A model generated the notes under the pieces. The model did no database searches. It saw nothing but the letters and a program-made list of their open reading frames with translations, and was not told the DNA's origin. DNA of 64,000 nucleotides from Bolinopsis microptera (taxonomy: Eukaryota > Ctenophora > Tentaculata > Lobata > Bolinopsidae): contig NC_087083.1 in NCBI RefSeq assembly GCF_026151205.1, forward strand, positions 7,480,460 to 7,544,459, given 5' to 3'. Positions within the stretch are counted from its first letter, which is position 1. Each line of letters begins with the position of its first letter. Below, one piece after another: positions 37,201 to 45,379 of this stretch. A program made the translations under genes and the position numbers.

Positions 37201-37604
37201 GTAACTGTAAGTAAAATGAGTGTAGTTATCTCAGGGAACTGTGACTTGATCTAACCAAATAACTGTAGTTGTAACTGTAAGTAAAATGACTGTAGTTATC
37301 TCAGAGACCTGTAACTTGATCTAACCAAATAACTGTAGTTGTAACTGTAAGTAAAGTGACTGTAGTTGTCTCAGGGAACTGTAACGGAAAAGCAAGTCTA
37401 GAACGACAAGTCACCACCTCTACCACTATAGGACTCGGGACTCTAGACATCAGGAAATCCAGATGTCTCGAGCTGGACGTTGTCACACCCACCTACCCTC
37501 CTAACAGTAATTTAGTCACCCCCGTCACACCTACCTATCGTATATATGAAGCGGTAACGCCCACACTGTCCGCCCAGGATTCTATGGGAAATGGTGTCAC
37601 GTGA
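25232..37604 (+). CDS. Sema-CCP single-pass transmembrane receptor, 19 exons
   Basis: Exons: 25232-25317, 25493-25613, 25808-25933, 26065-26292, 26587-26694, 27550-27724, 27870-28037, 28299-28555, 28698-28890, 29039-29215, 29428-29695, 29903-29994, 30317-30427, 33898-34011, 35348-35441, 36080-36196, 36400-36548, 36746-36913, 37375-37604. All have AG acceptors and GT donors, phases agree, and the 2982-nt CDS encodes 993 aa ending in TGA. Residues 1-20 form a signal peptide. About 30-423 is a Sema domain: F-V-Y-M-I-Y-T followed by A-R-V-A-R-F-C-E-N-D-Q-G is its hallmark, then V-L-C-A-I-S and a last blade with S-S-S-G-D-L-T-L-L. Residues 424-487 are Cys-rich and PSI-like but divergent. Residues 488-845 hold six CCP modules (C-P...C...W-S-G...C). 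A helix near 881-907 ends in R-R-G-R; the 86-aa tail is Thr/Pro-rich with no kinase or GAP domain. Introns at CCP edges are mostly phase 1, as in shuffled extracellular modules. A surface adhesion or guidance receptor is inferred. The donor after exon 6 (GTTCCC) was chosen by phase and is weak. Confidence 0.85.
26727..27546. repeat. 9-bp satellite (tattctcac)n filling intron 5 of the Sema-CCP gene
   Basis: About 91 copies of tattctcac (variants tattttcac, tattctcaa, cattctcac) occupy the intron from about 30 bp after the donor (26695) to a few bases before the acceptor (27549). The period of 9 makes long open frames on both strands (Tyr-Ser-His and Val-Arg-Ile repeats), one of which seems to join exons 5 and 6. 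The exons are in phase without the array, so it is intronic. Confidence 0.93.
30548..33753 (-). mobile_element. Full-length-like LINE in Sema-CCP intron 13, antisense
   Basis: The insertion is bounded by identical 10-bp copies of AAGGGTGATA (30538-30547 and 33754-33763), a target-site duplication. Reading on the minus strand, a 5' leader is followed by the endonuclease start, endonuclease-RT, and a 3' untranslated region of about 260 bp with an AATAAA signal near its end. It lies between the exons encoding the two halves of CCP module 4 and is antisense to the host gene. Confidence 0.85.
30812..33517 (-). CDS. LINE endonuclease-reverse transcriptase ORF, frameshifted at the N terminus
   Basis: About 900 codons. 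The endonuclease part shows G-D-F-N-A-K-L-G and S-D-H-K-L-V. The RT part shows A-V-G-P-D-G-I-P-N-E-F-L, G-I-D-M-S-S-A-F-D-T-I, F-Q-G-D-S-L-S-G and an intact catalytic E-Y-A-D-D-V. The C-terminal region ends with R-M-L-G-H-I-L-R-S. The true start (F-G-T-W-N-V-C-G-L) lies in another frame at about 33522-33645, so a short indel near 33530-33545 breaks the endonuclease. No RNase H or second ORF was seen. This is a non-LTR retrotransposon; I do not assign a clade. Confidence 0.85.
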   Translation of the reverse strand: METTLPGHHRLFLFDQRHDRHGGLGFIVNKRFLECIVSHHQISDRVVYMDFKLSAKRVDQPPCHIRIFNCYSPTNPKSVQNPRLATQFYDELLEAISVPARFEVWMLGDFNAKLGKRSPVDVENGLHVNIGRHGVGRRNENGERLLHFLTANGLFAANTSFSHSSRHITTRTGWIRNRATRKSKPYFQQIDFILCKSRSKALLTDARSYAGTKHRSDHKLVVAKADFSQRFKLYKEIRAFQKTYNTTTLIGSKQAQQQYQQELRQKLEQTVSDTDFNSHNTEQQFNMLFGEVKETAVSTVGFREPQRKRNHSSDSQVVSMSEERKQLLQQLNNNKYRDRTALRAKINRLSNDITKRLKTLRVELANSLADSIATIDEGRRMFEAARQLSGKQKTGAGSVSVFNTDNQLVDNERDKAEIIRQYFEEHYTGPDSEPPLEPFTGNPRPLQNPITAFEVELAAKKLKNSKAVGPDGIPNEFLKHSPEIFFSTFAQLTNRSFELHEHVPSFTEGYLTPLQKPGKPLGPPKSLHPLCLLNGTRKILSMIVLKCIQRQVSQYTGPWQNAYKPGHSCANIVWTQRILVSVVKEKRWSLHKMGIDMSSAFDTIKRSVLLDILADAGCSEDDIRLVRYLLANTKLKIKVNSTISGEFIVTIGAFQGDSLSGNLFTLYLAAALYHLRAVMSYLRPNPPIAENLLPLEWEYADDVDFTDEDKRNLESLLPIWKEILEEWNLFVNESKTEFTHFYLAGKNEVDNKGETLRGRVPWRSSISLGSKLCSIEDVKRRCILANIAFQNYKNVWEQGRRIPLKIRLKIYEAQVVSILMYNCNSWATSKQLLQKLDVCHRNHLRTIIGMTYPNVIRNVTLYKRCEVVPLSERVARARWRMLGHILRSDNNSPPSLPYILL
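34517..35305 (-). pseudogene. Penelope-like reverse transcriptase fragment in Sema-CCP intron 14
   Basis: Reading the minus strand, the fragment begins K-K-K-F-I-A-V-Y-D-K-G and shows the RT core I-G-V-P-I-G-I-N-P-G-P-Y-I-A-N-L and the catalytic F-R-L-I-D-D-I-T-T-L-N. After a frameshift near 34920 it continues with V-L-D-L-D-I-S-I, V-Y-D-K-R-D-K-F and Y-C-S-Q-V-V-R-Y-S-R, ending at TAG. The P-x-G...A-N-L, I-D-D and F-L-D-L-like motifs suit Penelope-like or related RTs. It is 5'-truncated, frameshifted and antisense to the host gene. Confidence 0.7.
35680..36065. repeat. C-rich ~38-bp minisatellite in intron 15
   Basis: Eight to nine copies of a unit combining cccctccctccccaccccac with accgcctaaaactaacca, the copies alternating between 'caccgcc' and 'cacctcc' forms. 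The array ends within about 15 bases of the acceptor of the next Sema-CCP exon, so it provides the pyrimidine-rich tract. Confidence 0.95.
37068..37390 (+). repeat. 70-bp tandem array that duplicates a splice acceptor
   Basis: Five copies with an exact 70-bp period (ctcag at 37090, 37160, 37230, 37300 and 37370). Each carries gactgtagttatctcag, an acceptor-like site, then gacctgtaacttgatctaac, and ends with ctgtaagtaaaatg, a donor-like site. The last copy is the functional acceptor of the terminal Sema-CCP exon (37375), and its first 11 exon bases match the repeat. Confidence 0.95.
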
Positions 37605-37682
37605 CATACATGCAGATAAAACTTTAAAACAAGAAGTTTAGCTCTGAGAGTCAATTATTTGGGGACCAGCATAATAAGTCAG

Positions 37683-37770
37683 TTTGTTTTCGTGAGACAG
37701 AGACTCGAACTGTCAACCTTCAGCATTCAACGTGGCATCAGAGTGATGAATTACAAGAGGGGTTAACTTA
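37683..37770 (-). other. tRNA-like relic (SINE head or tRNA pseudogene)
   Basis: On the minus strand the sequence ends with gacagttcgagtctctgtct, resembling a B box and T arm, preceded by atgctgaaggttgac and, about 40 bp earlier, a poor A-box-like stretch. A full cloverleaf does not close convincingly. It lies just 3' of the Sema-CCP coding region. Confidence 0.3.
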
Positions 37771-38492
37771 TGAATTCAGCATTGTAGGGGGGCGGTCGTT
37801 GTTTGCAACTACAGTAGCAAAAAAGCAAAACCGTGAAATAGTGAAATTTGGGAGACGGAGGCGTGGAATGTTGCTCACACCTGATATCACTCATTTTCTG
37901 GAAAACAATATGGACAGCTTTTACCACAATTATTTGTAATTTTTCGATTCGATTAATGAACATGTGAATTGTGAAGTAGTACATAAAATTAAAAGTTTTG
38001 GGAATGAGAAACTGGATAAATTTTATTAAATTACATTTTTTTGAATAATTTTTGTACTAACAGTATTTGTATTACATTTGAGTCTTTATTTATTGTGAAG
38101 TGAAAGCAAATTTGCATCAATTATTTTATTCTGTTATCATACATTGCTTTATTGTAATACAATTTTTAACCATGATTTGTAAAAATAACCTGGTTCGGAT
38201 TAATATTTGTTTTCATTAGATCCCAGTGTAACTTGGTGCACTGTTACGTAAAGTCTTGAACCCTCATAGAAATTAGGAGTGAAATGATTTGCAAGCTTAC
38301 ACTGAACTATGTTTCACTTCGCATTTGCTCATAGATTAATCGATATAGCACTTTTACTACTTGGTTAGAAATATAAACACACCGCCCAGAAGGACCAGCG
38401 AAGTGCCATTTCGAACATGATGACTATAAGTGTCTTATTGTACTAATGCACAGTGCCTGGGGAATTATTGGATATGTGTGATCATCAAGTTT

Positions 38493-38585
38493 TAAAACGC
38501 CACTTAACGGCCATAGAACAGCCACTCAAGAGCCACTTAACGGCCATAGAACAGCCACTCAAGAGCCACTTAACGGTCAAAGACG
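38493..38585. repeat. 33-bp tandem repeat, 2.5 copies
   Basis: The block ccacttaacggccatagaac followed by agccactcaagag is present twice perfectly and then in part. It lies directly upstream of the heat-shock-element pair. Confidence 0.9.
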
Positions 38586-38624
38586 AGAGAATGGGCGTTT
38601 CCCTGACTGAGTTGTAGAGTGTAG

Positions 38625-38680
38625 ACGTGTTCTGGAACATTCTACCTCATAGACGTTCTGGAACATTCTACCTCATAGTC
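38625..38680. promoter_or_regulatory. Tandem heat-shock-element-like pair
   Basis: Two copies of gttctggaacattctacctc lie about 27 bp apart. Each contains TTCtgGAAcaTTC, three alternating inverted nTTCn/nGAAn pentamers, the consensus bound by HSF trimers. A gcagaataaagcc sequence follows about 40 bp downstream. No coding region begins nearby, so this may be part of a solo LTR or other element. Function is inferred only from the motif. Confidence 0.5.
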
Positions 38681-39115
38681 GAGTCTAGACTAGCAGATTA
38701 GTTATTTGCAGAATAAAGCCATATGTTGTTCAAGCTACGCCGGTACAACTACAAGAGATGCTCCAAGAGACACCTTTTCAAAACTTTTTCTAAACTTCAC
38801 ATGTGTATTGTTATTAATTCCTTGTTTAATCTGGAAATATATCATTAATCTATTTAAATAGCAAGTTTGAAACCTAAAAGGACGAAAAACTGGAAATGAA
38901 TGGTCCCAAACAGTCTGTGTCGGATGATATGATTTGTGATCACATCATCATTCATCATAGTCCTTGTCCTTGGTATAACTATATAGTAGTTATTGAGTTA
39001 TTGTTAATTGCAATTACTTATACTATTTAATTAGTTCAATTAATTACCTACGATATGTTTACTAGCTATCGTATTATATATATACATATAAAACACAGTT
39101 GTATATATATATATA

Positions 39116-39868
39116 CAGGGTGGGCCAAAAGTCAGTACCCATACGTTGGCCTTAATAGCTCCGCCGTGTTTTATATTTGAGAGCTGTTGCTTTGCAGAAT
39201 GCAGATGGCATACTGTACTTACTGGTTCGAGGATTCCGTCGTCAAAATTGGAAAATTGGAATATTTTAGACCACGCCCATTCAATATTAAAACACCTGTA
39301 TTTTTTTCTCTGAGCATGCTGAACGCCTAATTTTTTCAGAGACGGTAGATTATCAAATGTTGCATATGATCTGAAAACAAGAGGCAAAACGGATTAGAAA
39401 TGACGAAGTTATCAAGCATTTTCTGTATCTCGTTAACAATATTGACTGGGTGATTATGTGACACCGTGACACGACACCTTAATTGGGCGCCCTTAACAAT
39501 TCCCATAATGTTTAACAGTTTAACGGGGTAGTTAACGGGGGCACCTGATCACACGTAATGAATAAACTCGTTATGCTTCATATCTCGGTCATCTGAGAAG
39601 CTACAGTTCTAATTCTTTCAGGACAAACGTAATTCGAATGGCCAAACACAATTCAACAACATTTAGCTTGATCCGACTATCCAAACTATCAAATAAATGT
39701 GAAAATGAACCTCCATTTGAAAAAATGAACGCGAATATTTTTCGAGTTGACAAATTCCTCGAACCAGTGGTGGTACTAAGTCATACTAGAAAGAAGTATT
39801 TAAATTGGGCACTCAGTGACTGAGCTATAATAGGCCAACGTATGGGTACTGACTTTTGGCCCACCCTG
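39116..39868. mobile_element. Tc1/mariner-type non-autonomous element
   Basis: The left end CAGGGTGGGCCAAAAGTCAG is repeated in exact reverse complement at the right end, and the match continues for about 37 bp through tacccatacgttggcct. It is flanked by TA inside a (TA)n tract. The 753-bp interior has longer imperfect inverted symmetry, so frames on both strands encode similar short peptides. No transposase is present. Confidence 0.9.
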
Positions 39869-39966
39869 TATATATATATATATATAAATATATACGTAAT
39901 ACGTATGCGGTATAGTGTGATATATTATATTACGTATGACTTATTTTGGGAGCGCTACCCGGAGGC

Positions 39967-40370
39967 AGTACTCGGCCGCTCCCACTAAATCGCTCGCCCA
40001 AATTTTTAAAACATTCTTGTGAAAAGGCCCTGACTCTGAGGGTATATAAGTAACCGGAATCGGTGTATTTTTGGACGCTGATTCCAAATCACCCCCATAA
40101 CGTAGGATAAAAATGCTCCCTGGAGAGTTATGGACAAAAAACTGTTTTGCTCACGTGAAAGGCTAGTAAAACACGAATTTGATTGTTTAGGGCTCGGGTT
40201 AGGGTTAGGGTTGTGGTTAGGGTTATGGATGGGGTTAGGGTTACTGTTAGGGTTAGGGTTGGGATAATGGGATAAGGGTTTATGTAAAACCGTTTTTCTC
40301 GGCTGCAAAACCATAAAAACCAAAGTCACGTGATAGTTTTTGGGCGAGCGAATTAGTAAAAGCCGTACTC
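39967..40370. mobile_element. MITE with telomere-like core and CACGTG motifs
   Basis: Inverted ends: agtactcggc...ctaaatcgctcgcccaaa on the left and ttgggcgagcgaattag...gccgtactc on the right. Inside lies gggttagggttagggttgtg and further TTAGGG-like units (about 40193-40265), plus tcacgtga and cacgtg words near both ends. Two reversed relatives lie at 60331-61090, showing a dispersed family. Confidence 0.75.
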
Positions 40371-40679
40371 TGTGCTAAAAACGCATCAAATTTTGTAATT
40401 ACAATAATTAAATTCAATAATTTTAGACTACATATTTGCACGACTACAATTAAACACATTTATTAACTTTAAGGACGTTACAGAAGGAATTCATTTGAAT
40501 TAGTCCGAGGAGTCTTAATCCTTTTCGCGTCCTATGATGGCAATTTTGTTGTCTCATATTATATTTTCAGACTGGATTTTTCGGAGACTAATTTCCATGA
40601 GGCTGAATCATGCTGTAGCCTGATAATGTTTCATTTTTATTAATTCGTTACTTTTGTTTACCACCTGAGAAAGCACCCG

Positions 40680-41276
40680 ATGACCTTCAACAAGTTTCTG
40701 GCTTTGGCGGTTATACTTGTTTTCTGCGCTGCCTTACAAGCTCAAGACAAACAATGTTTTCAAATTAAACGTTAAAATCGCATGTACGGATACAAGCTAA
40801 ATAGTGGGAGAAAAAAATCAGTTCGCTTCCCTCTACTAAGAGTCGGAACTCAAAACTTGGAGAGAGATCTTGGAACGATCAGGCTTTACAACACACACAT
40901 GGCAATCATTGAATTGATCGTGATTGTTAAGTTTCCAGAAGGTTCTAATGATAAAGCTACTTTAGTATTGGACGAGATACATACTTTTGCTGGATGTGCG
41001 GATGACACTATTAATGACTGTGTCACTAATGTCCCTGAGAGTGAATATCCGATGTGGGCGATCTGCAAAGAGTTCCTTTTCACCCTCAAACCAACTGGAT
41101 TGGACCTTGAGATGAAGCTGGAGGGTAAATTTCTGGTGGTGTCAGTAGAGGGAGAGCTGGTCGGAAAAGTAGCCCTCCCTCCTATTGACTGCTCGCCCCA
41201 GGCTCCTCGACACACCATCACCAGGATAGCTTACACCGCCAAGACCTCTCTCGTGCATCCGTTTATATGCAACTGA
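40680..41276 (+). pseudogene. Secreted six-Cys protein gene with one in-frame TAA
   Basis: ATG at 40680 opens a clear signal peptide (F-L-A-L-A-V-I-L-V-F-C-A-A-L-Q-A-Q), followed by D-K-Q-C-F-Q-I-K-R and a TAA at 40773-40775. The same frame then continues without interruption for 166 codons to TGA 41274-41276. Mature sequence holds six Cys and alternating hydrophobic beta-like stretches (I-I-E-L-I-V-I-V-K-F, then F-L-V-V-S-V-E-G). A poly(A) signal follows at 41392. No intron is needed within the frame; 40571 could be a 5' exon acceptor. I do not recognise the family. The stop makes it a recent pseudogene, a readthrough gene or an assembly error. Confidence 0.5.
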
Positions 41277-41391
41277 GAGGATCAGAGACAGAAAAGAAGA
41301 AAACATAATTAGCATGAAATAGTTTTTAACTGCATTCTCTTATTTTTGATTCTTTTTGTTGTACAATACCATGTGAATCAAGTCTCAATTG

Positions 41392-41397
41392 AATAAA
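41392..41397 (+). terminator. Poly(A) signal AATAAA
   Basis: AATAAA lies 115 bp after the stop codon of the six-Cys secreted-protein gene, followed by a T-containing stretch. Confidence 0.5.
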
Positions 41398-41399
41398 AA

Positions 41400-42540
41400 T
41401 GTGAATGTAAAAACTAACGTATTGATCATATATAATTATAACCGTTATGGATTCTTAAATCTAGACTAATCAAACTAAATTAAAATAGAAAATCAGGAGC
41501 AGTGTACACTGACAAAAACTTTTAGTTCAAAACCGCTTTCATGACAAAGAAAAACTCTTAAACTAATCTCCGCTACCCCAAAACAGTATACACTTTAATA
41601 AGTTCTTCAAATAAGTACTTCTAAAAAAAACTGTCCGACGCGCGACTCATTGGCTTGTGGAATTCTTAAGAGTGTCTGAATATTTGATCAGACAATATAA
41701 ATGTCAAACTTTTATTTCTACAGTATTATTTTGATGTGCGAACAGGGGGTCAGTGGTTACTGATAAGCTTGCTTCGAACGATTTCCAACCTTAGATACGT
41801 AACATTTGATATCTCATTAATACGTAGGTATTGTTTAATGTTTATGTTACATACATTATTTGTGCAACAATCACGTACACTAAAATATATCTTTAACCGT
41901 CGAATTTTTTGCTTTTTTGATCGATAATAGGACATTTAATCTATAAGTGGAGTTTATTTAAATTTTTAATATAACACAAGATGACTGGAGATGTAACTAG
42001 GTTATCAGTTACTGGGCCTGACATTCCGCCAAACTTCTATTTATGAACATAATATGTAACAATATGTAATAGCCTGGTAGGTTATCAGTATAAACCGTCG
42101 GGTATATTTAAAAATTTTCATGAGTTGATTCATATGGTGGTTGGCAATGTTTCCTAATGGTCGTTTTTTAATTAAAAACTTTTCAAATTTTACAGATTAC
42201 AGCAATGAAGTAATTAAAATTCATTAATTAACTTAAGGGAACATTTTTAGAATACGACTTCTGGGACTTATTCCTTGTTATGGGTTTGACTCAATAAACG
42301 GAATTTTCAAAGTACGTATTGGTGATTTTAATACTTTCAACACTACTATATAACAAATAATTAGAGGATGTACCATGGAAGTCTAGAGTACCCGCAACAA
42401 GAAATGCAGCTGTAAACGACTTGGTAACGGGGTGCATGTGAGCTCTGGGGGCCAGTGGCATCAGAAGACTGGCTATCAGCCTTGAAAATAAGATGAGTTC
42501 TTTAGATTCATGTCACATCTGCACTGCATCTCCATCACAA
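41400..42540. other. AT-rich spacer
   Basis: No gene seen. Overlapping frames on opposite strands at 41736-41935 are chance. The right part (from about 42370) may already be the 5' untranslated region of the following LINE. Confidence 0.4.
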
Positions 42541-43049
42541 TGACACAAACACTCTCTCCTTCACTACCCTACCCTACCCTAGCCTAGCCCTACCCCTCCC
42601 TCCTTTTACCTGTTGCGGGTACTCTGGACTGCATGGACATCCTTGAATAGAGGTATTTTATATAGTAGTGTTGTGGTATTATACTGTGTACATGTATATA
42701 TATTCTATCCTATATATCAATATATTCTATATCTATATATATACTGTATCGTTTATATATACAAACTTTTCCTTACCCCCGCCTCCCCTTCCTCTATAAA
42801 TTGTACTCAAATCCCACACCCAACCTGCTATTGACTTACTAAATAACCTCTATATCTCTACATTGGGCCATAGCAGTCCACCCCGCTCCCTTCCCCTCCC
42901 TTCCCTATTCCGCCAAGCACCAACATCTCTCCAAATCACATCATAAACTTTCATGTAATTAGACCTTGTGTTCCTTTTTTATTTTATTTTGAAAATGATT
43001 TTGTTTAACTTTACCTCTCTACCTGATATCACTCACCCCTGTCAAAACT

Positions 43050-44236
43050 GTGTTACTCTCATTATCTTATTTTCAGGCTGTTGGTTGGTTTGATGGTGCC
43101 CTGGCCCCCATCTCATCATGTGCTCCCTACCATCTATTCTTCATGCAAGACAGAACTCTTACTGAAGATAATTCTCGATCAACGAGATCGAGAAACAACT
43201 CCTCTCCCCTGGATGGAAATGTTATTGACTTTACGAAACCTATCACCATCACGACACCCGGATGCTATGTGCTTAGCAATCCTGACTCTGGTTGTAGAAT
43301 CAGTCTCTTTCAGGACGTGTTTGCAAGCCAACTGTGTGACCAATTTTCCTCTGAAATCGAAAATACTGGCACCCTTAAACAGTACAACACAATCCATAGG
43401 CAGTCTCAGGCACCACTTCCAAGACTCTCGTCATGGTTTGGACCCGTAGACTATGCGTTCTCAGGAATCGTAATGAAAGCTAATTCTGTCTCCCAATGTC
43501 CTCGCCTTATTGCAGCATATCAGAACATGGCCGAAAACCTCTTCACACCCAACAACATTGATTGCTCCTCTGACTGCTTTTTGATCAACCAGTATAGAAC
43601 TGGACGTGATTCCTGTGGTGAGCACAGTGACAATGAGCCAGAGGTCGACCTCTCAAAACCTGTCGTTACTCTGTCACTTGGCCAACAGCGCTGCATGCTC
43701 ATCAGAGAGGCTAAGAACCCTGGAAATGCCATCACAGTCAAACTCGACCAGGGTTCAGTTCTTGTAATGCATGGTACTGATTTCCAAAAGAAGTATACGC
43801 ATCAAATACCCAAAGATAATGTGATCACTAATTCACGTACCTCTGTGACCTACAGGACCTGCAGCTCCACTTTCCTAAGAAACCGAAGTGCCCTATCTAC
43901 ACCCCTGAAAGAGATATCTATCACTCCTATACTTGCCCCAAGACCCCTGGAGTCTCAGGCTCACCATCGCTACCTCTGCACAACAGACGTAGATCCTCCT
44001 TGTCTCTGTCTAGCTTCTCACAAGTTGACACCAGCTCAGTTGGGTCTCCAGTGGCCAGTAGTTCTCCTTCCATAACCAGCAGCAAAACATCAGTCTCTGA
44101 TAGTGATACATTACCTCTCAGCATAGAAGCCATGCTTGAAGCCATTGATCTAATGAAAGACAAAACCGTGAAAAGCGAACTTTCTCGCCATGGCAGCACA
44201 AACTCTGGAACCCCTCTGGATTGTAGAAAAGACTGA
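43050..44236 (+). pseudogene. LINE ORF1, N-terminal part: AlkB-type Fe(II)/2-oxoglutarate dioxygenase
   Basis: From Pro-Arg-Leu-Ser-Ser-Trp-Phe-Gly (the AlkB substrate-loop region) the frame runs through C-F-L-I-N-Q-Y-R-T-G-R-D-S and H-S-D-N-E-P-E, the Fe-binding H-x-D (codons at 43623 and 43629). The distal Fe ligand His is in Y-T-H-Q-I-P-K (43800). The 2-oxoglutarate-binding Arg pair lies in R-T-S-V-T-Y-R (43836 and 43854). V-T-L-S-L-G-Q-Q-R and G-S-V-L-V-M-H-G complete the fold. AlkB enzymes remove alkyl groups from nucleic acids, so one repairing element RNA or cDNA is conceivable. After about 43860 the sensible frame shifts by -1 to a Ser-rich linker, and near 44228 by -1 again into the coiled coil. 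No convincing ATG was found; the frame is open from 42999. Confidence 0.8.
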
Positions 44237-45327
44237 AGAAAGTTGCAAAAGCATGTCACAAACGCCTGAGCACGCTTCTTGTTGAGCCTCCAGTAGTCTC
44301 AGCTGAGCCCGAATGCGTTACCCATTCCCTCCAAACTTTGGAAAACTCTGTTATTGATCTACAATCCAAAATAAGTCTACAACATAGCACCCTCCAAACA
44401 CTTGTCTTATGTTCTGACAGTAATTCCAATCAAAAAGGTAGTGCCAGCCCCCCTAACCTGTCTAATGAACTCAACACTATGGACAAGAGACTTGAAAAGT
44501 TAGAGGATATAATGAGCAGCATAAACGAAAAACAACATGAAACTGCCACCTCCCTTAAAGCCTTCGAAGCAGATGTCACTGCAATTAAGAACAAAGTAGA
44601 TGACTCTAAGGCCTGCCTACAGTCTCTCCAGCTTAATGACCGCACCACCCCATCCAGAAAAAAGCCATCGCCTCATCCTCAAAACCAGAACCACCCAACC
44701 CACAGCCCTAGTAGACAAACGCGAAAACCAAAAAAGGTTCTACTCCTACATGACTCCCAGATGAACAACTTTCTACCTGAGTCATTTTCCTCTGGGTTCA
44801 AGGTGGAAAAAATGAAAGTAGGCTCTTATACTGACATGATAAAAGACCACTGTATGAGAGATGTCATTAAACAGCCAGAGGTCGACTGTTACATTCTCCA
44901 GCTTGGAGTCAACGACTACAGATACAGAACCTGCTCTGTTAATAAAGCGATTGAGGATGCAAAATCAGTCATCGATAAACTCCTCTCGAGCTCCAGTGCA
45001 AAGGTTGTCATCTCCCTACCCACCCCAACCCCTGGATTAATCAGTGAACTTACCAACCAATTTGTCTCAGAAATAACCCAATTTGTCTCAGCTAAAAGAG
45101 GGTTAAGTGACTTTTACCGCCGCCTATATACAGTAAACAATACTGGAAACTTTTCCCGTGCCATCTCTGCTGCTGAGTCATCCCAAGACTCTCCTAACCC
45201 GTTGAAGGAGGACCAACTTCATGTCTCAGAGTATGGTTTGAAAAAACTTTGTTTGAATATTAAACTTGGCCTATACCGTGCCTTTGGTATGAGATCCCAT
45301 AGAAAGCAGCCCCCTACAGAGCGTTAG
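44227..45327 (+). CDS. LINE ORF1, C-terminal part: coiled coil and SGNH esterase
   Basis: The frame opens after a TAG at 44224-44226 and begins basic (K-R-L-K-K-V-A-K-A). A predicted coiled coil follows (M-D-K-R-L-E-K-L-E-D-I-M, then T-A-I-K-N-K-V-D). The SGNH-hydrolase fold comes next: L-L-L-H-D-S with nucleophile Ser at 44755, L-Q-L-G-V-N-D (block III Asn), and D-Q-L-H with the Asp/His pair at 45211 and 45220. Such esterases occur in CR1/L2 ORF1 proteins, where they are thought to act in RNP or membrane handling. It ends at TAG, 52 bp before ORF2. It was probably continuous with the AlkB part before the frameshifts. Confidence 0.8.
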   Translation, partial: KRLKKVAKACHKRLSTLLVEPPVVSAEPECVTHSLQTLENSVIDLQSKISLQHSTLQTLVLCSDSNSNQKGSASPPNLSNELNTMDKRLEKLEDIMSSINEKQHETATSLKAFEADVTAIKNKVDDSKACLQSLQLNDRTTPSRKKPSPHPQNQNHPTHSPSRQTRKPKKVLLLHDSQMNNFLPESFSSGFKVEKMKVGSYTDMIKDHCMRDVIKQPEVDCYILQLGVNDYRYRTCSVNKAIEDAKSVIDKLLSSSSAKVVISLPTPTPGLISELTNQFVSEITQFVSAKRGLSDFYRRLYTVNNTGNFSRAISAAESSQDSPNPLKEDQLHVSEYGLKKLCLNIKLGLYRAFGMRSHRKQPPTER

Positions 45328-45379
45328 ATTAACCCTAAAATTCAAGAAAAAACAAGTATCACGAGATCAAGTCGCTGTG

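Noticed and set aside
38480-38780. Solo LTR with heat-shock elements and AATAAA
   Set aside because: No TG...CA ends with matching target duplication could be fixed, so only the motif pair was annotated.
39040-39823. Two short frames with similar peptides on opposite strands
   Set aside because: They mirror each other because they lie in the inverted halves of a mariner-type MITE, so they are not genes.
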